A stretch of DNA of 49,465 nucleotides, taken from the NCBI GenBank assembly GCA_027491165.1, contig JAIXWS010000092.1, positions 1 to 49,465 on the forward strand. The letters run 5' to 3'. Shown here in pieces: positions 24,760-33,277 of the stretch (within the stretch, counting starts at the first letter, position 1; every line of letters starts with the position of its first letter). Below the pieces are notes generated by a model. The model did not search any database. It saw only the letters and a list, made by a program, of their open reading frames with translations, and was not told the DNA's origin. The DNA comes from Sphingobacteriales bacterium (GTDB lineage: Bacteria > Bacteroidota > Bacteroidia > Chitinophagales > Chitinophagaceae). Both the position numbers and the translations under genes were made by a program.

Positions 24760-27189
24760 ATGAAAAAATCATTGCTTCTATTGGCTTGCCTTTACGGTTT
24801 TGCCACAAATGCACAAAATAGTTATCGCTCTTATCTCAAAGACAATACGAGTTATCGTGAACATTCTTTGGACATCACCAAGATGAAAGTAGAGCTACAA
24901 TTTGTACCAGAAAAAGGTTTGGTGAAAGGAAAAGTAAGTCATAGCTATACCGTGCTACAAAAAAATGTAGACTCTATATTTTTCGACGCTCCAGATATAA
25001 AAATATTGAAAGCCAGTATCAATAATCAACCTGTTGACTTCAAAAAGGTAAAAACAGGGATTTGGATAAAGCCCAATAAAACCCTGCATTGGGACGAAAC
25101 GGGCAAAATCGTTTTTGAATACGAAGCCACACCTCGCAGGGGTATCTATTTTATTGGTTGGAATGTACCCGAAAACAAAGAGCCCAATCCATTTGCCGTG
25201 CGCAAACAAATATGGACCCAAGGGCAAGGCATTGATAATCGTGCATGGATACCCATGTATGATGATATGAATGATAAATTCATCACCGAAACGGTTATCA
25301 CTTTTGACAAAGACTATGAAGTATTATCGAATGGAGTATTACAAAGCAAAACACTCAATAGCGATAATACCTATACCTGGCATTATGCCATGAGTAAACC
25401 GCATGCTGGCTATTTATTGATGTTGGGTATTGGTAAATATGGCATCAAAAAGACTAAAAGTGGGAATGGTGTACCTATGAATTTGTACTACTATCCAGAA
25501 TTTGCCGACAGAGCCGAACCTACTTACCGGTATTCAGAAATGATGGTAGATTTTCTGGAAAAGGAAACAGGCATTGCTTATCCTTGGGAAAGCTATTCCC
25601 AAATCATGGTACAAGATTTTTTGTATGGTGCTATGGAAAATACCACCGCTACAATTTTTGGCGACTTCTTTAATGTAGACAAACGGGCCTATATCGACCG
25701 CAATTATGTAGGTGTAAACTGCCACGAACTTACCCATCAATGGTTTGGCGATTACATTACTGCCCGCGACGGACGCGATACATGGTTACAAGAAAGCTAT
25801 GCTACCTATTACCCCAAAATGCTCACGCGTAAATTATATGGCGAAGATGAATACAATTGGCAACGCCGAATGGAGCATAATACAGCACTGGAGGCCAGTA
25901 AAAAAGATAGGAACCCCATCCGCAGCCAAGGAGGCACCGCTCGCGTTTACCAAAAAGGATCTAGCGTTATCAGTATGTTTAGTTATGTTTTGGGCGAAGA
26001 ACAGTGGAAAAGAGCATTAAATCATTATCTAAAAAATCATGCTTATGCCAATGTTGAAACCAATGACCTACAACAAGCCATACAAGATAAGCTAGGATTA
26101 GATATGAGTTGGTTTATCGAGGAGTGGTTGCAGCATGGTGGTGAGCCACAATACAACATCAAGTATGAAGATGTAAGCATAAGCAATGGCCAAAGACAAA
26201 CCAATATTTATGTGGCACAAACACATGTTCGTGATGAAGTAGTGGGTTTATTTCAAATGCCCATCGATTTTGAAGTGCATTATACAGATGGCTCAATGAG
26301 CAAAAAAACAGAATGGATAAGCGAAGCCAATACCACAGTTAAAGTACCCAATCAGGCAGCCAAAAGGATTGCCTATGTCTTATTCGACCCCAACTCTATG
26401 GTTTTAAAAAGTGTTGTGTTTGAAAAAGACTTTGAAGAATTGAGTGCACAAGTTTTAGATGCCCCACATATGCTGGATCGCTATGATGCCTTATTAGCAC
26501 TAAAAACATTTTCGATAGAAAAAAAGAGAGACTTGTTGATGGAGCTGTTCAAAAAGGAAGAATTCCATCAAATGAAAACCGAGGTAATCAACCAATTGAT
26601 TAATGATGAGACAGTAGCGAATAGCCTACAAAATGGATTTAATAGTCATAAATCATCCACTAAACTAGCGGCCATTAAGGGTTATAAAGGCAAAAGCAGT
26701 TCTTGGAAAAAGCTATTTGTAGCAGCTTTAGAAGATTCAAGCTATGATGTTGTATCAGCGGCATTGGAGCATTTATGCACCCATTATCCTAGCGAATCAA
26801 TGACTTTTTTAAGCAAGACAAAAGATGTGATGGGTATGAATAATAGCGTAAACATCAAATGGCATGAATTAGCGGCCAGTAATGACCATAACAAAGAAGA
26901 GAGTTTGAATAGATTGGTATTTTATGCATCCGATGCTTGGGAATTCCGCACACGCAACAATGCTTTCAGCGCCTTAAAATCTTTAGGTCATTGCGATGCA
27001 CAATTGGTCAAACATTTATTTGATGCCATGTTGAGTACCAATGGAAGATTAGCAGCACCTGCAGCGCAACTGACTGAATATTTTTGTCAGCAAAGGGCAC
27101 AGAAAAATAATTTTTTGAATTATTACCAATCCCAAAAATGGTCGCCACTTCAAAAGGAGCTTTTAAAGAAGTACATGAACTTTTTGTAA
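24760..27189 (+). CDS. Secreted M1-family zinc metallopeptidase
   Basis: An 809-residue aminopeptidase of the gluzincin M1 family with a signal peptide (cleavage after ATNAQ, residue 19). Substrate N-terminus recognition is by GAMEN (290-294). The zinc site is HELTH (His322, Glu323, His326) with Glu345 in WLQESYA, exactly at the family spacing. An N-terminal beta-sandwich precedes the catalytic domain, and residues of about 560-800 form helical HEAT-like repeats. It is probably periplasmic, trimming peptides for uptake. No T9SS domain is visible. The stop codon is 3 bp from that of the convergent alkyltransferase-like gene, so the two transcripts likely overlap. Confidence 0.93.
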   Translation: MKKSLLLLACLYGFATNAQNSYRSYLKDNTSYREHSLDITKMKVELQFVPEKGLVKGKVSHSYTVLQKNVDSIFFDAPDIKILKASINNQPVDFKKVKTGIWIKPNKTLHWDETGKIVFEYEATPRRGIYFIGWNVPENKEPNPFAVRKQIWTQGQGIDNRAWIPMYDDMNDKFITETVITFDKDYEVLSNGVLQSKTLNSDNTYTWHYAMSKPHAGYLLMLGIGKYGIKKTKSGNGVPMNLYYYPEFADRAEPTYRYSEMMVDFLEKETGIAYPWESYSQIMVQDFLYGAMENTTATIFGDFFNVDKRAYIDRNYVGVNCHELTHQWFGDYITARDGRDTWLQESYATYYPKMLTRKLYGEDEYNWQRRMEHNTALEASKKDRNPIRSQGGTARVYQKGSSVISMFSYVLGEEQWKRALNHYLKNHAYANVETNDLQQAIQDKLGLDMSWFIEEWLQHGGEPQYNIKYEDVSISNGQRQTNIYVAQTHVRDEVVGLFQMPIDFEVHYTDGSMSKKTEWISEANTTVKVPNQAAKRIAYVLFDPNSMVLKSVVFEKDFEELSAQVLDAPHMLDRYDALLALKTFSIEKKRDLLMELFKKEEFHQMKTEVINQLINDETVANSLQNGFNSHKSSTKLAAIKGYKGKSSSWKKLFVAALEDSSYDVVSAALEHLCTHYPSESMTFLSKTKDVMGMNNSVNIKWHELAASNDHNKEESLNRLVFYASDAWEFRTRNNAFSALKSLGHCDAQLVKHLFDAMLSTNGRLAAPAAQLTEYFCQQRAQKNNFLNYYQSQKWSPLQKELLKKYMNFL

Positions 27190-27192
27190 AAT

Positions 27193-27537
27193 CTACAGCT
27201 CTGTTCGGGGATTCCAAAAGAGCTCACTAAAAGACAATACCTTATCATTTCGTACAGCAACTCCTTCTTTTTCGAGGAGTTGCTGCATTTTTTCGGGGCT
27301 ACCAAAATGAAATTTACCCGTAAGCAATCCTGCACTATTGACCACCCGATGGGCCGGTACTTCTGGAAAAACAGAATGAGACAAATTCATCGCATAACCC
27401 ACTAGGCGAGCACCGGAGCGCAAACCCAAAGCCTCAGCAATAGCACCATAGGAAGTAACACGCCCCTTGGGCACTAGTCTTACAATTTCATAAATGAGCT
27501 CGTATAGATCTGATTTATCCTTGTCTATTGGATTCAT
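27193..27537 (-). CDS. Alkyltransferase-like (ATL) DNA-damage recognition protein
   Basis: A 114-residue protein with the C-terminal DNA-binding fold of O6-alkylguanine-DNA alkyltransferase: VPKGRVTSYGAIAEALG (helix-turn-helix), then RLVGYAMN (arginine finger region) and PAHRVVNSAG. In active enzymes this motif is PCHRV; here Ala62 replaces the acceptor Cys, so alkyl transfer is impossible. ATL proteins with Trp or Ala at this position bind O6-alkylguanine and hand the lesion to nucleotide excision repair. It is the last gene of an overlapping operon trmB-DUF5522-ATL (23-nt overlap with the DUF5522 gene). Function is inferred from the ATL family. Confidence 0.88.
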   Translation of the reverse strand: MNPIDKDKSDLYELIYEIVRLVPKGRVTSYGAIAEALGLRSGARLVGYAMNLSHSVFPEVPAHRVVNSAGLLTGKFHFGSPEKMQQLLEKEGVAVRNDKVLSFSELFWNPRTEL

Positions 27538-27718
27538 TATTATTTTTTTCGGCTAGCAATACGCTACGCTTGGGTTCGGGAACATTTATAAAATCATAGG
27601 GACAGTGCCGGCATCCTGAACCGCAACAATAGCCTCTTTGAAGATGATATTGTTCGCTAAAAACCAATCGCCCATCGGGCAAGAAATAATAGTCCTCATC
27701 ACTACTGTTCTGTGGCAT
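27515..27718 (-). CDS. DUF5522 cysteine-rich small protein
   Basis: A 67-residue protein with DDYYFLPDGRLVFSEQYHL, then RGYCCGSGCRHCPYDF. The CC-x3-C-x2-C cluster plus histidines is the signature of DUF5522, a small family common in Bacteroidota and sometimes found fused to or beside other enzymes. Four cysteines suggest zinc or iron-sulfur binding. Its 5' end overlaps trmB by 17 nt and its 3' end overlaps the ATL gene by 23 nt, implying translational coupling. No function is known to me. Confidence 0.82.
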   Translation of the reverse strand: MPQNSSDEDYYFLPDGRLVFSEQYHLQRGYCCGSGCRHCPYDFINVPEPKRSVLLAEKNNNESNRQG

Positions 27719-28400
27719 CCTCGATTTCCATTTTTGCTTTGCGTTGGGGCACTACTATAGTCGTTTCGGGCAATGTGAAAGACAAATAATAAATAGTGCG
27801 CCCATCGGCCAAATGCATTTTTTCGTAAAATGTCTGAATCGCCAAAGGCCCTACAGCCATACCTTTTCCATAAATATCCGCAATATTTTCTACAATGCTA
27901 CAACCTTGCTCTTCAATAGTTTCGAGTGTAAAATCGTATAATTCTTTCGAGTCGGTTTTCAGCTTGATGACACCACCCTTTTTCATCACCTGCTGATAAA
28001 TATACAAGAATCGAGGATGCGTTAGTCGATTTTTGGGTTTCCGCAAAAAGGGATCAGAGAAAATAATCCAAATATCATTGACCTCTCCCTCGCCAAAATA
28101 TTCGGCTAAATGATCAATTTGCCCGCGAACAAAACCCACATTGGTAAGCCCTTCTTCCAGACTAATTTTGGCCCCATTATAGATTCGGTTACCTTTTATA
28201 TCAACACCTATATAATTATTGGTTTGGTTTACCCGTCCAAGTCCGACACTATATTCCCCTTTTCCACATGCCAATTCTAGGGTAATAGGATGATTATTTT
28301 TAAAAAAAACATGCCAATTATTGGGCATATTCTTAGGATATTGTAATACATTAGCAAAAGTATCAACTGCTCTGAATCGGATTAGTTTTTTGTGTCCCAT
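27702..28400 (-). CDS. trmB: tRNA (guanine(46)-N7)-methyltransferase
   Basis: TrmB methylates N7 of G46 in the tRNA variable loop using SAM. The 232 residues include the SAM motif LELACGKGEYSVGLG, NYIGVDIKGNRIYNGA, the acidic IIFSDPFLRKPKNRLTHPRFL block (the family has PDPWPKKRHxKRRL here) and a C-terminal TxYE-like QTFYEKM. The variant SDPFLRK is common in Bacteroidota members. It is first in a tightly overlapping operon with the DUF5522 and ATL genes. Its -7 element ends 7 bp upstream of the ATG, predicting an almost leaderless transcript. Confidence 0.92.
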   Translation of the reverse strand: MGHKKLIRFRAVDTFANVLQYPKNMPNNWHVFFKNNHPITLELACGKGEYSVGLGRVNQTNNYIGVDIKGNRIYNGAKISLEEGLTNVGFVRGQIDHLAEYFGEGEVNDIWIIFSDPFLRKPKNRLTHPRFLYIYQQVMKKGGVIKLKTDSKELYDFTLETIEEQGCSIVENIADIYGKGMAVGPLAIQTFYEKMHLADGRTIYYLSFTLPETTIVVPQRKAKMEIEDATEQ

Positions 28401-28407
28401 AAGGCAG

Positions 28408-28415
28408 CAAAGGTA
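28408..28415 (-). promoter_or_regulatory. Candidate -7 element (TACCTTTG) of the trmB operon
   Basis: Perfect TAnnTTTG on the minus strand, ending 7 bp before the trmB ATG at 28400. Transcription would begin within a few bases of the start codon. No -33 TTG at normal spacing is visible. Confidence 0.5.
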
Positions 28416-28463
28416 AATACTCTAATTGGAAATTATTTTTATCGCATCAAAAACAATAAAACA

Positions 28464-29291
28464 ATGAACAAAAAAATTCTACTCACTTCTTTAAGTTTAG
28501 GCATTGCTTACCTTTCTTTAACCAGTAAAGTATCTGGACCAGCAAATGCTTTATCAGCAAATTTAACAAAAACGAGCTGTGGTGGTAGTGGTTGTCATGC
28601 CGCAGGAAGTCCGTCCATTACAACAGGCATAGTAATTACTCCAGAGGGTAGTGGATTGCCCATTTCGAATGGTAGATACACACCCAATACAACTTATACT
28701 GTTGTACTATCTGGATTTAATACAAGTAGCTCCACATTATCAAAGTTTGGATTTCAAATAGCGGCAACAAAATCTGATGGAACACAGGCGGGCACAATAA
28801 GTGCAGCACCAACAGGTACTGCCATCAGAACCGTTTCAGGAATTTCCATTCTCGAACATTCATTAGCCCTAAACCAAGGTACATTGCCTGGTGCATATTC
28901 TGTAACCTTTAAATGGAAAGCACCGGCAGCAGGTGCAGGAGCAATCTCCTTTAACTATGTTGTTATGGGTGTAAATGGAAATAATGCTAGCTCTGGCGAT
29001 ATACCTTCACCATCTAGAGCAACAATATTTAATGAAACACCTGCTTCTATCAATGAAAAAATCAACAACATAGCGAGTACAGTTTACCCAAACCCTTGCA
29101 GCAATGTTTTGAATATTGAAACAGCTTCGGCTACCAAATTTATGGCTACTGTATATGATGTTGCTGGCCGTCAAGTAATGGCGCCAAGCCATCAAAACAG
29201 TATTGATGTATCCACATTAAACAATGGCTTGTATATACTTCGTCTACAAAACGAAGAAGGACAACAAACAGTTAGTTTTATCAAACAATAA
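28464..29291 (+). CDS. Choice-of-anchor V domain protein with T9SS sorting domain (copy 1)
   Basis: A 275-residue secreted protein. A signal peptide (about 1-25) is followed by SGPANAL and a Cys39-x4-Cys44-His45 motif (CGGSGCH), typical of choice-of-anchor V proteins and reminiscent of c-type heme attachment. A beta-sandwich of about 150 residues (PNTTYTVVLSG, KFGFQIAA, GAYSVTFKW) resembles Reeler-like domains. The C-terminus is a type A sorting domain (YPNPCSNVLNIETAS to SFIKQ). Surface location through T9SS is expected; biochemical role unknown. It is followed by a paralogue whose sorting domain is almost identical in DNA. The ATG at 28464 gives a proper signal peptide; an open frame continues upstream to 28392. 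Confidence 0.85.
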   Translation: MNKKILLTSLSLGIAYLSLTSKVSGPANALSANLTKTSCGGSGCHAAGSPSITTGIVITPEGSGLPISNGRYTPNTTYTVVLSGFNTSSSTLSKFGFQIAATKSDGTQAGTISAAPTGTAIRTVSGISILEHSLALNQGTLPGAYSVTFKWKAPAAGAGAISFNYVVMGVNGNNASSGDIPSPSRATIFNETPASINEKINNIASTVYPNPCSNVLNIETASATKFMATVYDVAGRQVMAPSHQNSIDVSTLNNGLYILRLQNEEGQQTVSFIKQ

Positions 29292-29357
29292 TTTATTGAT
29301 TTCTTAAAATTGAAATCGATCAAAAGCCCTTGTAAGCAGTAGCTTGCAAGGGCTTTT
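29083..29357 (+). repeat. 275-bp duplicated module, copy 1 (sorting domain + terminator)
   Basis: Aligns without gaps to 29988-30262 (offset 905 bp) with nine mismatches by manual comparison, about 97% identity. It covers the last 69 codons of the upstream gene, its stop, the 3' untranslated part and the terminator hairpin. Confidence 0.92.
29322..29357 (+). terminator. Terminator of copy 1
   Basis: Sixteen-base arms 29322-29337 and 29342-29357 pair with one G-T wobble around a four-base loop, ending in a T run. Confidence 0.85.
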
Positions 29358-29371
29358 TAATTCCAGACATC

Positions 29372-30196
29372 ATGCCTTCAACAGTTCAATTCTTTAAAAA
29401 AGAAATTTTCATAATTAGTTCTTTTCTATTGCTGTTTGGTTATACGGTTTCGTCTTATTCAAGTGGTCCAGCTGGTACAGTTTTATCCTGTTCGCGCAGT
29501 AGTTGCCATCATTTTATACCCGATAAAACAAGTATTAATATCAAATTGGTAGAAAAATGGAGTGGTTTAAACGTTCATGATGGATTCTATAAACCGAATA
29601 CGGAATATATCATTGAAATAAATGGAACGAATAAAGATAGTCTAGAGCATTTTGGATTTCAAACAATGATAAGTACGGGCACTGGAGCAACGGGAGGGAC
29701 GCTGATCGCTTCATCACCCAAAACAAATACAACATTAATTGGTGCAAATCCCACAATAGCGCACAACACAGTAATTGAGGGAGTAAAAAAAGGACTCTTC
29801 AAAATAAATTTTGAATGGATAGCACCAAACCCTGGGGTTGGTGAGATTAATTTTGCTAGTATTCTGAATGCTGTAAATATGGATGAAAGCGCATCTGGTG
29901 ACCAGCCAAGTGAAATTGTATCCCTAATGCTCAAAGAAAAAATAGACTTAAAAATCCAACCTAATAGAACTATTAAAGCAAGTAGTATTTACCCCAACCC
30001 TTGTAGCAATGTTTTGAATATTGAAACAGCTTCGGCTACCAAATTTATGGCTACTGTATATGATGTTGCTGGCCGTCAAGTAATGGCGCCAAGCCATCAA
30101 AACAGTATTGATGTATCCTCATTAAGCAATGGCTTGTATATACTTCGCCTCCAAAGCGAAGAAGGACAACAAACAGTTAGTTTTATCAAACAATAA
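29372..30196 (+). CDS. Choice-of-anchor V domain protein with T9SS sorting domain (copy 2)
   Basis: A 274-residue paralogue of the preceding gene. It has an N-terminal membrane/signal segment (about 10-30), SSGPAGTVLSC, the motif Cys40-x4-Cys45-His46, a beta-rich middle (YKPNTEYIIEI, EHFGFQTMI, GLFKINFEW) and a C-terminal type A sorting domain. The middle region is clearly diverged from copy 1, whereas the last 69 residues differ at only a few positions. It starts 15 bp after the terminator of copy 1, so it either relies on read-through or on a promoter inside copy 1. Function unknown; exported and surface-displayed by inference. Confidence 0.83.
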   Translation: MPSTVQFFKKEIFIISSFLLLFGYTVSSYSSGPAGTVLSCSRSSCHHFIPDKTSINIKLVEKWSGLNVHDGFYKPNTEYIIEINGTNKDSLEHFGFQTMISTGTGATGGTLIASSPKTNTTLIGANPTIAHNTVIEGVKKGLFKINFEWIAPNPGVGEINFASILNAVNMDESASGDQPSEIVSLMLKEKIDLKIQPNRTIKASSIYPNPCSNVLNIETASATKFMATVYDVAGRQVMAPSHQNSIDVSSLSNGLYILRLQSEEGQQTVSFIKQ

Positions 30197-30262
30197 TTTA
30201 TTGATTTCTTAAAATTGAAATCGATCAAAAGCCCTTGTAAGCAGCAGCTTGCAGGGGCTTTT
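29988..30262 (+). repeat. 275-bp duplicated module, copy 2 (sorting domain + terminator)
   Basis: Second copy of the module at 29083-29357. Identity ends sharply after the terminator stem and begins just at the YPNP start of the sorting domain. Confidence 0.92.
30227..30262 (+). terminator. Terminator of copy 2
   Basis: Duplicate of the copy 1 terminator: arms 30227-30242 and 30247-30262 pair with two G-T wobbles around a four-base loop, followed by a T-rich tract. It separates this gene from the convergent UbiA-like gene. Confidence 0.85.
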
Positions 30263-30272
30263 CTTTTCAGGA

Positions 30273-31148
30273 TTAACTATAAAACATTAGTATTAACAGG
30301 CCATTCAGCAACATTTGACCATCTATAAACAGGATATAATTCTTGTCGGAAGGATGACGACCTACAAAATGAATAGCCCCAAAAGTACTTATAGCTGTAA
30401 GTAAATGAATAACTAATCGATCTTCAAAACCAAAGCGGAAATACTGAACAAAAGCCAATAAAATGTACAGTATGCATAGTATAGCAATGAGCCTATACGT
30501 TTTCGCCAAGCCCATTCTATTCGGGATGGTCAATATCCCGGCCTCTAGATCTACAGCCCTATCTCGAATATCAAATGCTAGGCATAGAATAAACAAAAAC
30601 ACAAATCGCAACAGGATATCAAAAGGATAATGCGACAAGATTTGTTGATGATATAGAAGGGGCAAAAGAGCCGTAACACAAGTCCAAACCACACTCAACA
30701 AAAAAATTTTGAGCCACCCATAATCCTTTAATCGATGCTTATTTTTAAAGGGTAAAAAGGGCAAAGAGTATGCAAAGGAAAGGAGCGCCAAGACTAAGCA
30801 AATTGGCCACATTATGCTGGGCAATTGAAATGCAAAAATGCCAGAAAGCAATAAGCCCAAACCTAAAAAGATGTAGTTAAAATGCTTGTTGTCTTGCACC
30901 CAGGCATTTTGATCAGATAATGGAGCGGTAAATTTCTTGATTAAATAATGAACATTATAAACTACCAATGTACCAGCAACAACAAAGACATGAAGTACTG
31001 AAAAAAGTTGAGTTTTTTTTCCTACAAATAAGCACTCGCTTGCCCAACAAAGCACAAGAGCACAGGCTGCAGAAAATATACTTGTGAAGAATAAAAATTG
31101 TACTAAACGATCTAGCTTTTTCAATAAAAATTGATTAAACATAGGCAT
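30273..31148 (-). CDS. UbiA-like prenyltransferase-family membrane protein with a degenerate first motif
   Basis: A 291-residue protein with about eight or nine transmembrane helices. The second aspartate motif of UbiA prenyltransferases is visible as Asp193, Asp196 and Asp200 in FDIRDRAVD, followed by TIPNRMG. At the position of the first motif (normally N-x3-D-x3-D) it has Asn65 in YNVHYLIKKF, with no aspartate. UbiA enzymes need both motifs to bind magnesium-pyrophosphate, so this protein may be inactive, act on another substrate, or use a shifted motif. It overlaps the 3' end of mutY by 14 nt, as last gene of the DoxX-permease-MutY operon. UbiA fold likely; activity unknown. Confidence 0.7.
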   Translation of the reverse strand: MPMFNQFLLKKLDRLVQFLFFTSIFSAACALVLCWASECLFVGKKTQLFSVLHVFVVAGTLVVYNVHYLIKKFTAPLSDQNAWVQDNKHFNYIFLGLGLLLSGIFAFQLPSIMWPICLVLALLSFAYSLPFLPFKNKHRLKDYGWLKIFLLSVVWTCVTALLPLLYHQQILSHYPFDILLRFVFLFILCLAFDIRDRAVDLEAGILTIPNRMGLAKTYRLIAILCILYILLAFVQYFRFGFEDRLVIHLLTAISTFGAIHFVGRHPSDKNYILFIDGQMLLNGLLILMFYS

Positions 31149-32196
31149 TGATAAAGTCGACTAATGTTTTGGGAAAGGCATAGTCGTTCAGTTGAGCCGC
31201 CTTTATCCAAAAACCATCTGGAGCTAAAGAAAGTTTTTTGTCGCTAAGTTCTATTTCGAAGAATTTACTTTCGATGAGTTGATGCGTTAAGCGCTGTTTG
31301 GATTGGGAAATGAAGGCAAAGTGTTTGATTTTCAGTTTATGGACAATAAAAAAATCATTTTGCCACAGACTATCCTGATCAATACGTTCAGGCGATTCGA
31401 TTAAATAAAATTGATGCAGGTTTTGCCAAATCCCTTTTTCATTGCGGCGTTCAATCCATAATTCGTCTTTATACCTCAAAAGCAAAAAATTAAAATAACG
31501 GTTTTGAACTTTTAACTTCTTCTCCTTGAAAGGCAAAATAGCCACTAAGCCATCTTTACGGGCCACACATTTTTTGATCAAAGGACATTCATCACAAAGT
31601 GCTTTTTTAGGTGTGCAAATTGTTGCCCCTAAATCCATAATAGCTTGGTTGTAGGCGGCAGGATGCTGTCTATCTAGGAGTTGTTGGGCCAAATGTGCAA
31701 TAAATTTCTTGCCCTCGCTACTGTCAATAGCCATTTCAATCCCCAAAAAACGCGACAAAACACGATAGACATTACCATCAACAACAGCATAGGGTAATCC
31801 AAATGCAAAGGAGGCAATGGCTGAGGCTGTATAATTACCTATCCCCTTTAGTGATACTATATTTTCATAATCATGGGGAAATTGCCCATTCAATTCCGAA
31901 TGAATAAAGCGCGCAGTAGCCAACATGTTTTTACAACGATTGTAATACCCAAGGCCTTGCCATAGTCGAAAAACGTCTTCGTCCTTTGCTGCTGCCAAAT
32001 CAGCAATACTGGGGTAGCTTTCTGTAAAACTGAGGTAATATTTTAGTCCTTGCTCGGCACGAGTTTGTTGTAAAATAATTTCGGAAAGCCAAATTTTGTA
32101 AGGGTCTTTTTCTTCTTTCCAAGGCAAAGAGCGCACATTGACTGTACGATGCCAATTCATTAATTGTTGGGTAAAAAATTTATGTGTAGAGCTCAT
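31135..32196 (-). CDS. mutY: A/G-specific adenine glycosylase
   Basis: MutY removes adenine paired with 8-oxoguanine. The 353 residues show the HhH-GPD fold: catalytic Glu39 in SEIILQQT, the hairpin LKGIGNYTASAI and catalytic Asp140 in VVDGNVYRV. The 4Fe-4S loop has Cys194, Cys201, Cys204 and Cys210 (C-x6-C-x2-C-x5-C). A NUDIX-like C-terminal domain of about 120 residues should read the 8-oxoG. It follows the permease gene by 19 bp and overlaps the UbiA-like gene by 14 nt. Confidence 0.94.
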   Translation of the reverse strand: MSSTHKFFTQQLMNWHRTVNVRSLPWKEEKDPYKIWLSEIILQQTRAEQGLKYYLSFTESYPSIADLAAAKDEDVFRLWQGLGYYNRCKNMLATARFIHSELNGQFPHDYENIVSLKGIGNYTASAIASFAFGLPYAVVDGNVYRVLSRFLGIEMAIDSSEGKKFIAHLAQQLLDRQHPAAYNQAIMDLGATICTPKKALCDECPLIKKCVARKDGLVAILPFKEKKLKVQNRYFNFLLLRYKDELWIERRNEKGIWQNLHQFYLIESPERIDQDSLWQNDFFIVHKLKIKHFAFISQSKQRLTHQLIESKFFEIELSDKKLSLAPDGFWIKAAQLNDYAFPKTLVDFINAYV

Positions 32197-32215
32197 TAGA
32201 AATCAACATTAAAAA

Positions 32216-33271
32216 CTACAATCGAACTCGGGGATCAAGTCGAGCATACACTAGATCGGCCACTAAACTCACTACAACAAAAATTAGAGCCGAAACTAAT
32301 ACGGCACCCATTACCAACGGAAAGTCAAATTTTTCGAGTGCATCAACCGTTAATTTTCCTAGTCCTTTCCAACCAAAAATAAATTCTACAAAGAAGGAGC
32401 CAGCCAGTAATTCGGCCATCCAGCCAGAGATAGCCGTTACAACGGGATTTAAGGCATTGGGCAATGCGTGACGCCAAATGACCTGTTGGCTGCTTAAGCC
32501 CTTTGCATAGGCGGTACGAATATAATCTTGAGATAAAACGTCCAACATAGAGCTGCGGGTCAGTTGTGTAATAATGGCCAATGGTCGAATACCCAATGCA
32601 AATGCCGGTAACATTAAATTACGCAGAGCTAGATGCCTCTGCCCGCTCAGCGCATCATATTCCCAAAGGCTCCCCGTCATATCAAGGCCTGTATAATCAT
32701 GCAACAAATAACCAAATACATAAGCAATGATTAAACCAGCAAAAAAACTAGGCATTGATATACCCGCTACACTAGCCGCAATAGAGCCCGAATCGATCCA
32801 TGTCCCTTTATAAAAGGCCGCTAAAATACCTAAAAACAAGCCTACAATAGTGGCCAACAACATGGCCGATAGCGCTAATAATGCTGTTCCAGGTAATGCT
32901 TCTGCAATGACCGAACTCACCAATCGTTTGGTGCGGTAAGATCTACCGAGATAGGGCTTCTTAATCACCAAATCCTTTTCAGTAAAGGAAATAAGGGAAA
33001 CACAAGCGTATTTGGCTTTGGTATCCTGATCATTTGCAACAATCGCAATAGGCGAAAGGTCATTGAGATAAAGCACATAGCGCATAGCCATGCTTTTATC
33101 CAAGTTTAATTCTTTGCGCACATTTTCTAAAGAACTTAAATCGCTACGTTGCCCTAGGGTTAAGCGTGCAGGGTCGGCTGGTAAAATATTAAATAAAAAA
33201 AACACCAAACTCACCACGCCCCAAAGCACGACAATACTATAGCCTATTTTGCGCAGTAAGAAATGAAGCAA
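32216..33271 (-). CDS. ABC transporter permease of the DppB/OppB (peptide/nickel) type
   Basis: A 351-residue inner-membrane permease. The N-terminus (LLRKIGYSIVVLWGVVSLVFFLFNILPADP) is characteristic of OppB/DppB proteins, and the EAA loop DYIRTAYAKGLSSQQVIWRHALPNA is intact. A loop of about 70 residues between the first and second helices (residues ~50-120) is longer than in E. coli DppB. Binding protein, second permease (DppC) and ATPases are not next to it, so partners must be elsewhere. It starts at a TTG 6 bp after the DoxX gene and precedes mutY by 19 bp. Peptide transport is the family default; substrate unknown. Confidence 0.85.
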   Translation of the reverse strand: MLHFLLRKIGYSIVVLWGVVSLVFFLFNILPADPARLTLGQRSDLSSLENVRKELNLDKSMAMRYVLYLNDLSPIAIVANDQDTKAKYACVSLISFTEKDLVIKKPYLGRSYRTKRLVSSVIAEALPGTALLALSAMLLATIVGLFLGILAAFYKGTWIDSGSIAASVAGISMPSFFAGLIIAYVFGYLLHDYTGLDMTGSLWEYDALSGQRHLALRNLMLPAFALGIRPLAIITQLTRSSMLDVLSQDYIRTAYAKGLSSQQVIWRHALPNALNPVVTAISGWMAELLAGSFFVEFIFGWKGLGKLTVDALEKFDFPLVMGAVLVSALIFVVVSLVADLVYARLDPRVRL

Positions 33272-33277
33272 TTTTAT

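Noticed and set aside
29083-30262. Insertion sequence explanation for the 275-bp direct repeat
   Set aside because: The block has no transposase, terminal inverted repeats or target-site duplication. It matches a gene 3' end exactly, so gene conversion or tandem duplication is more likely.
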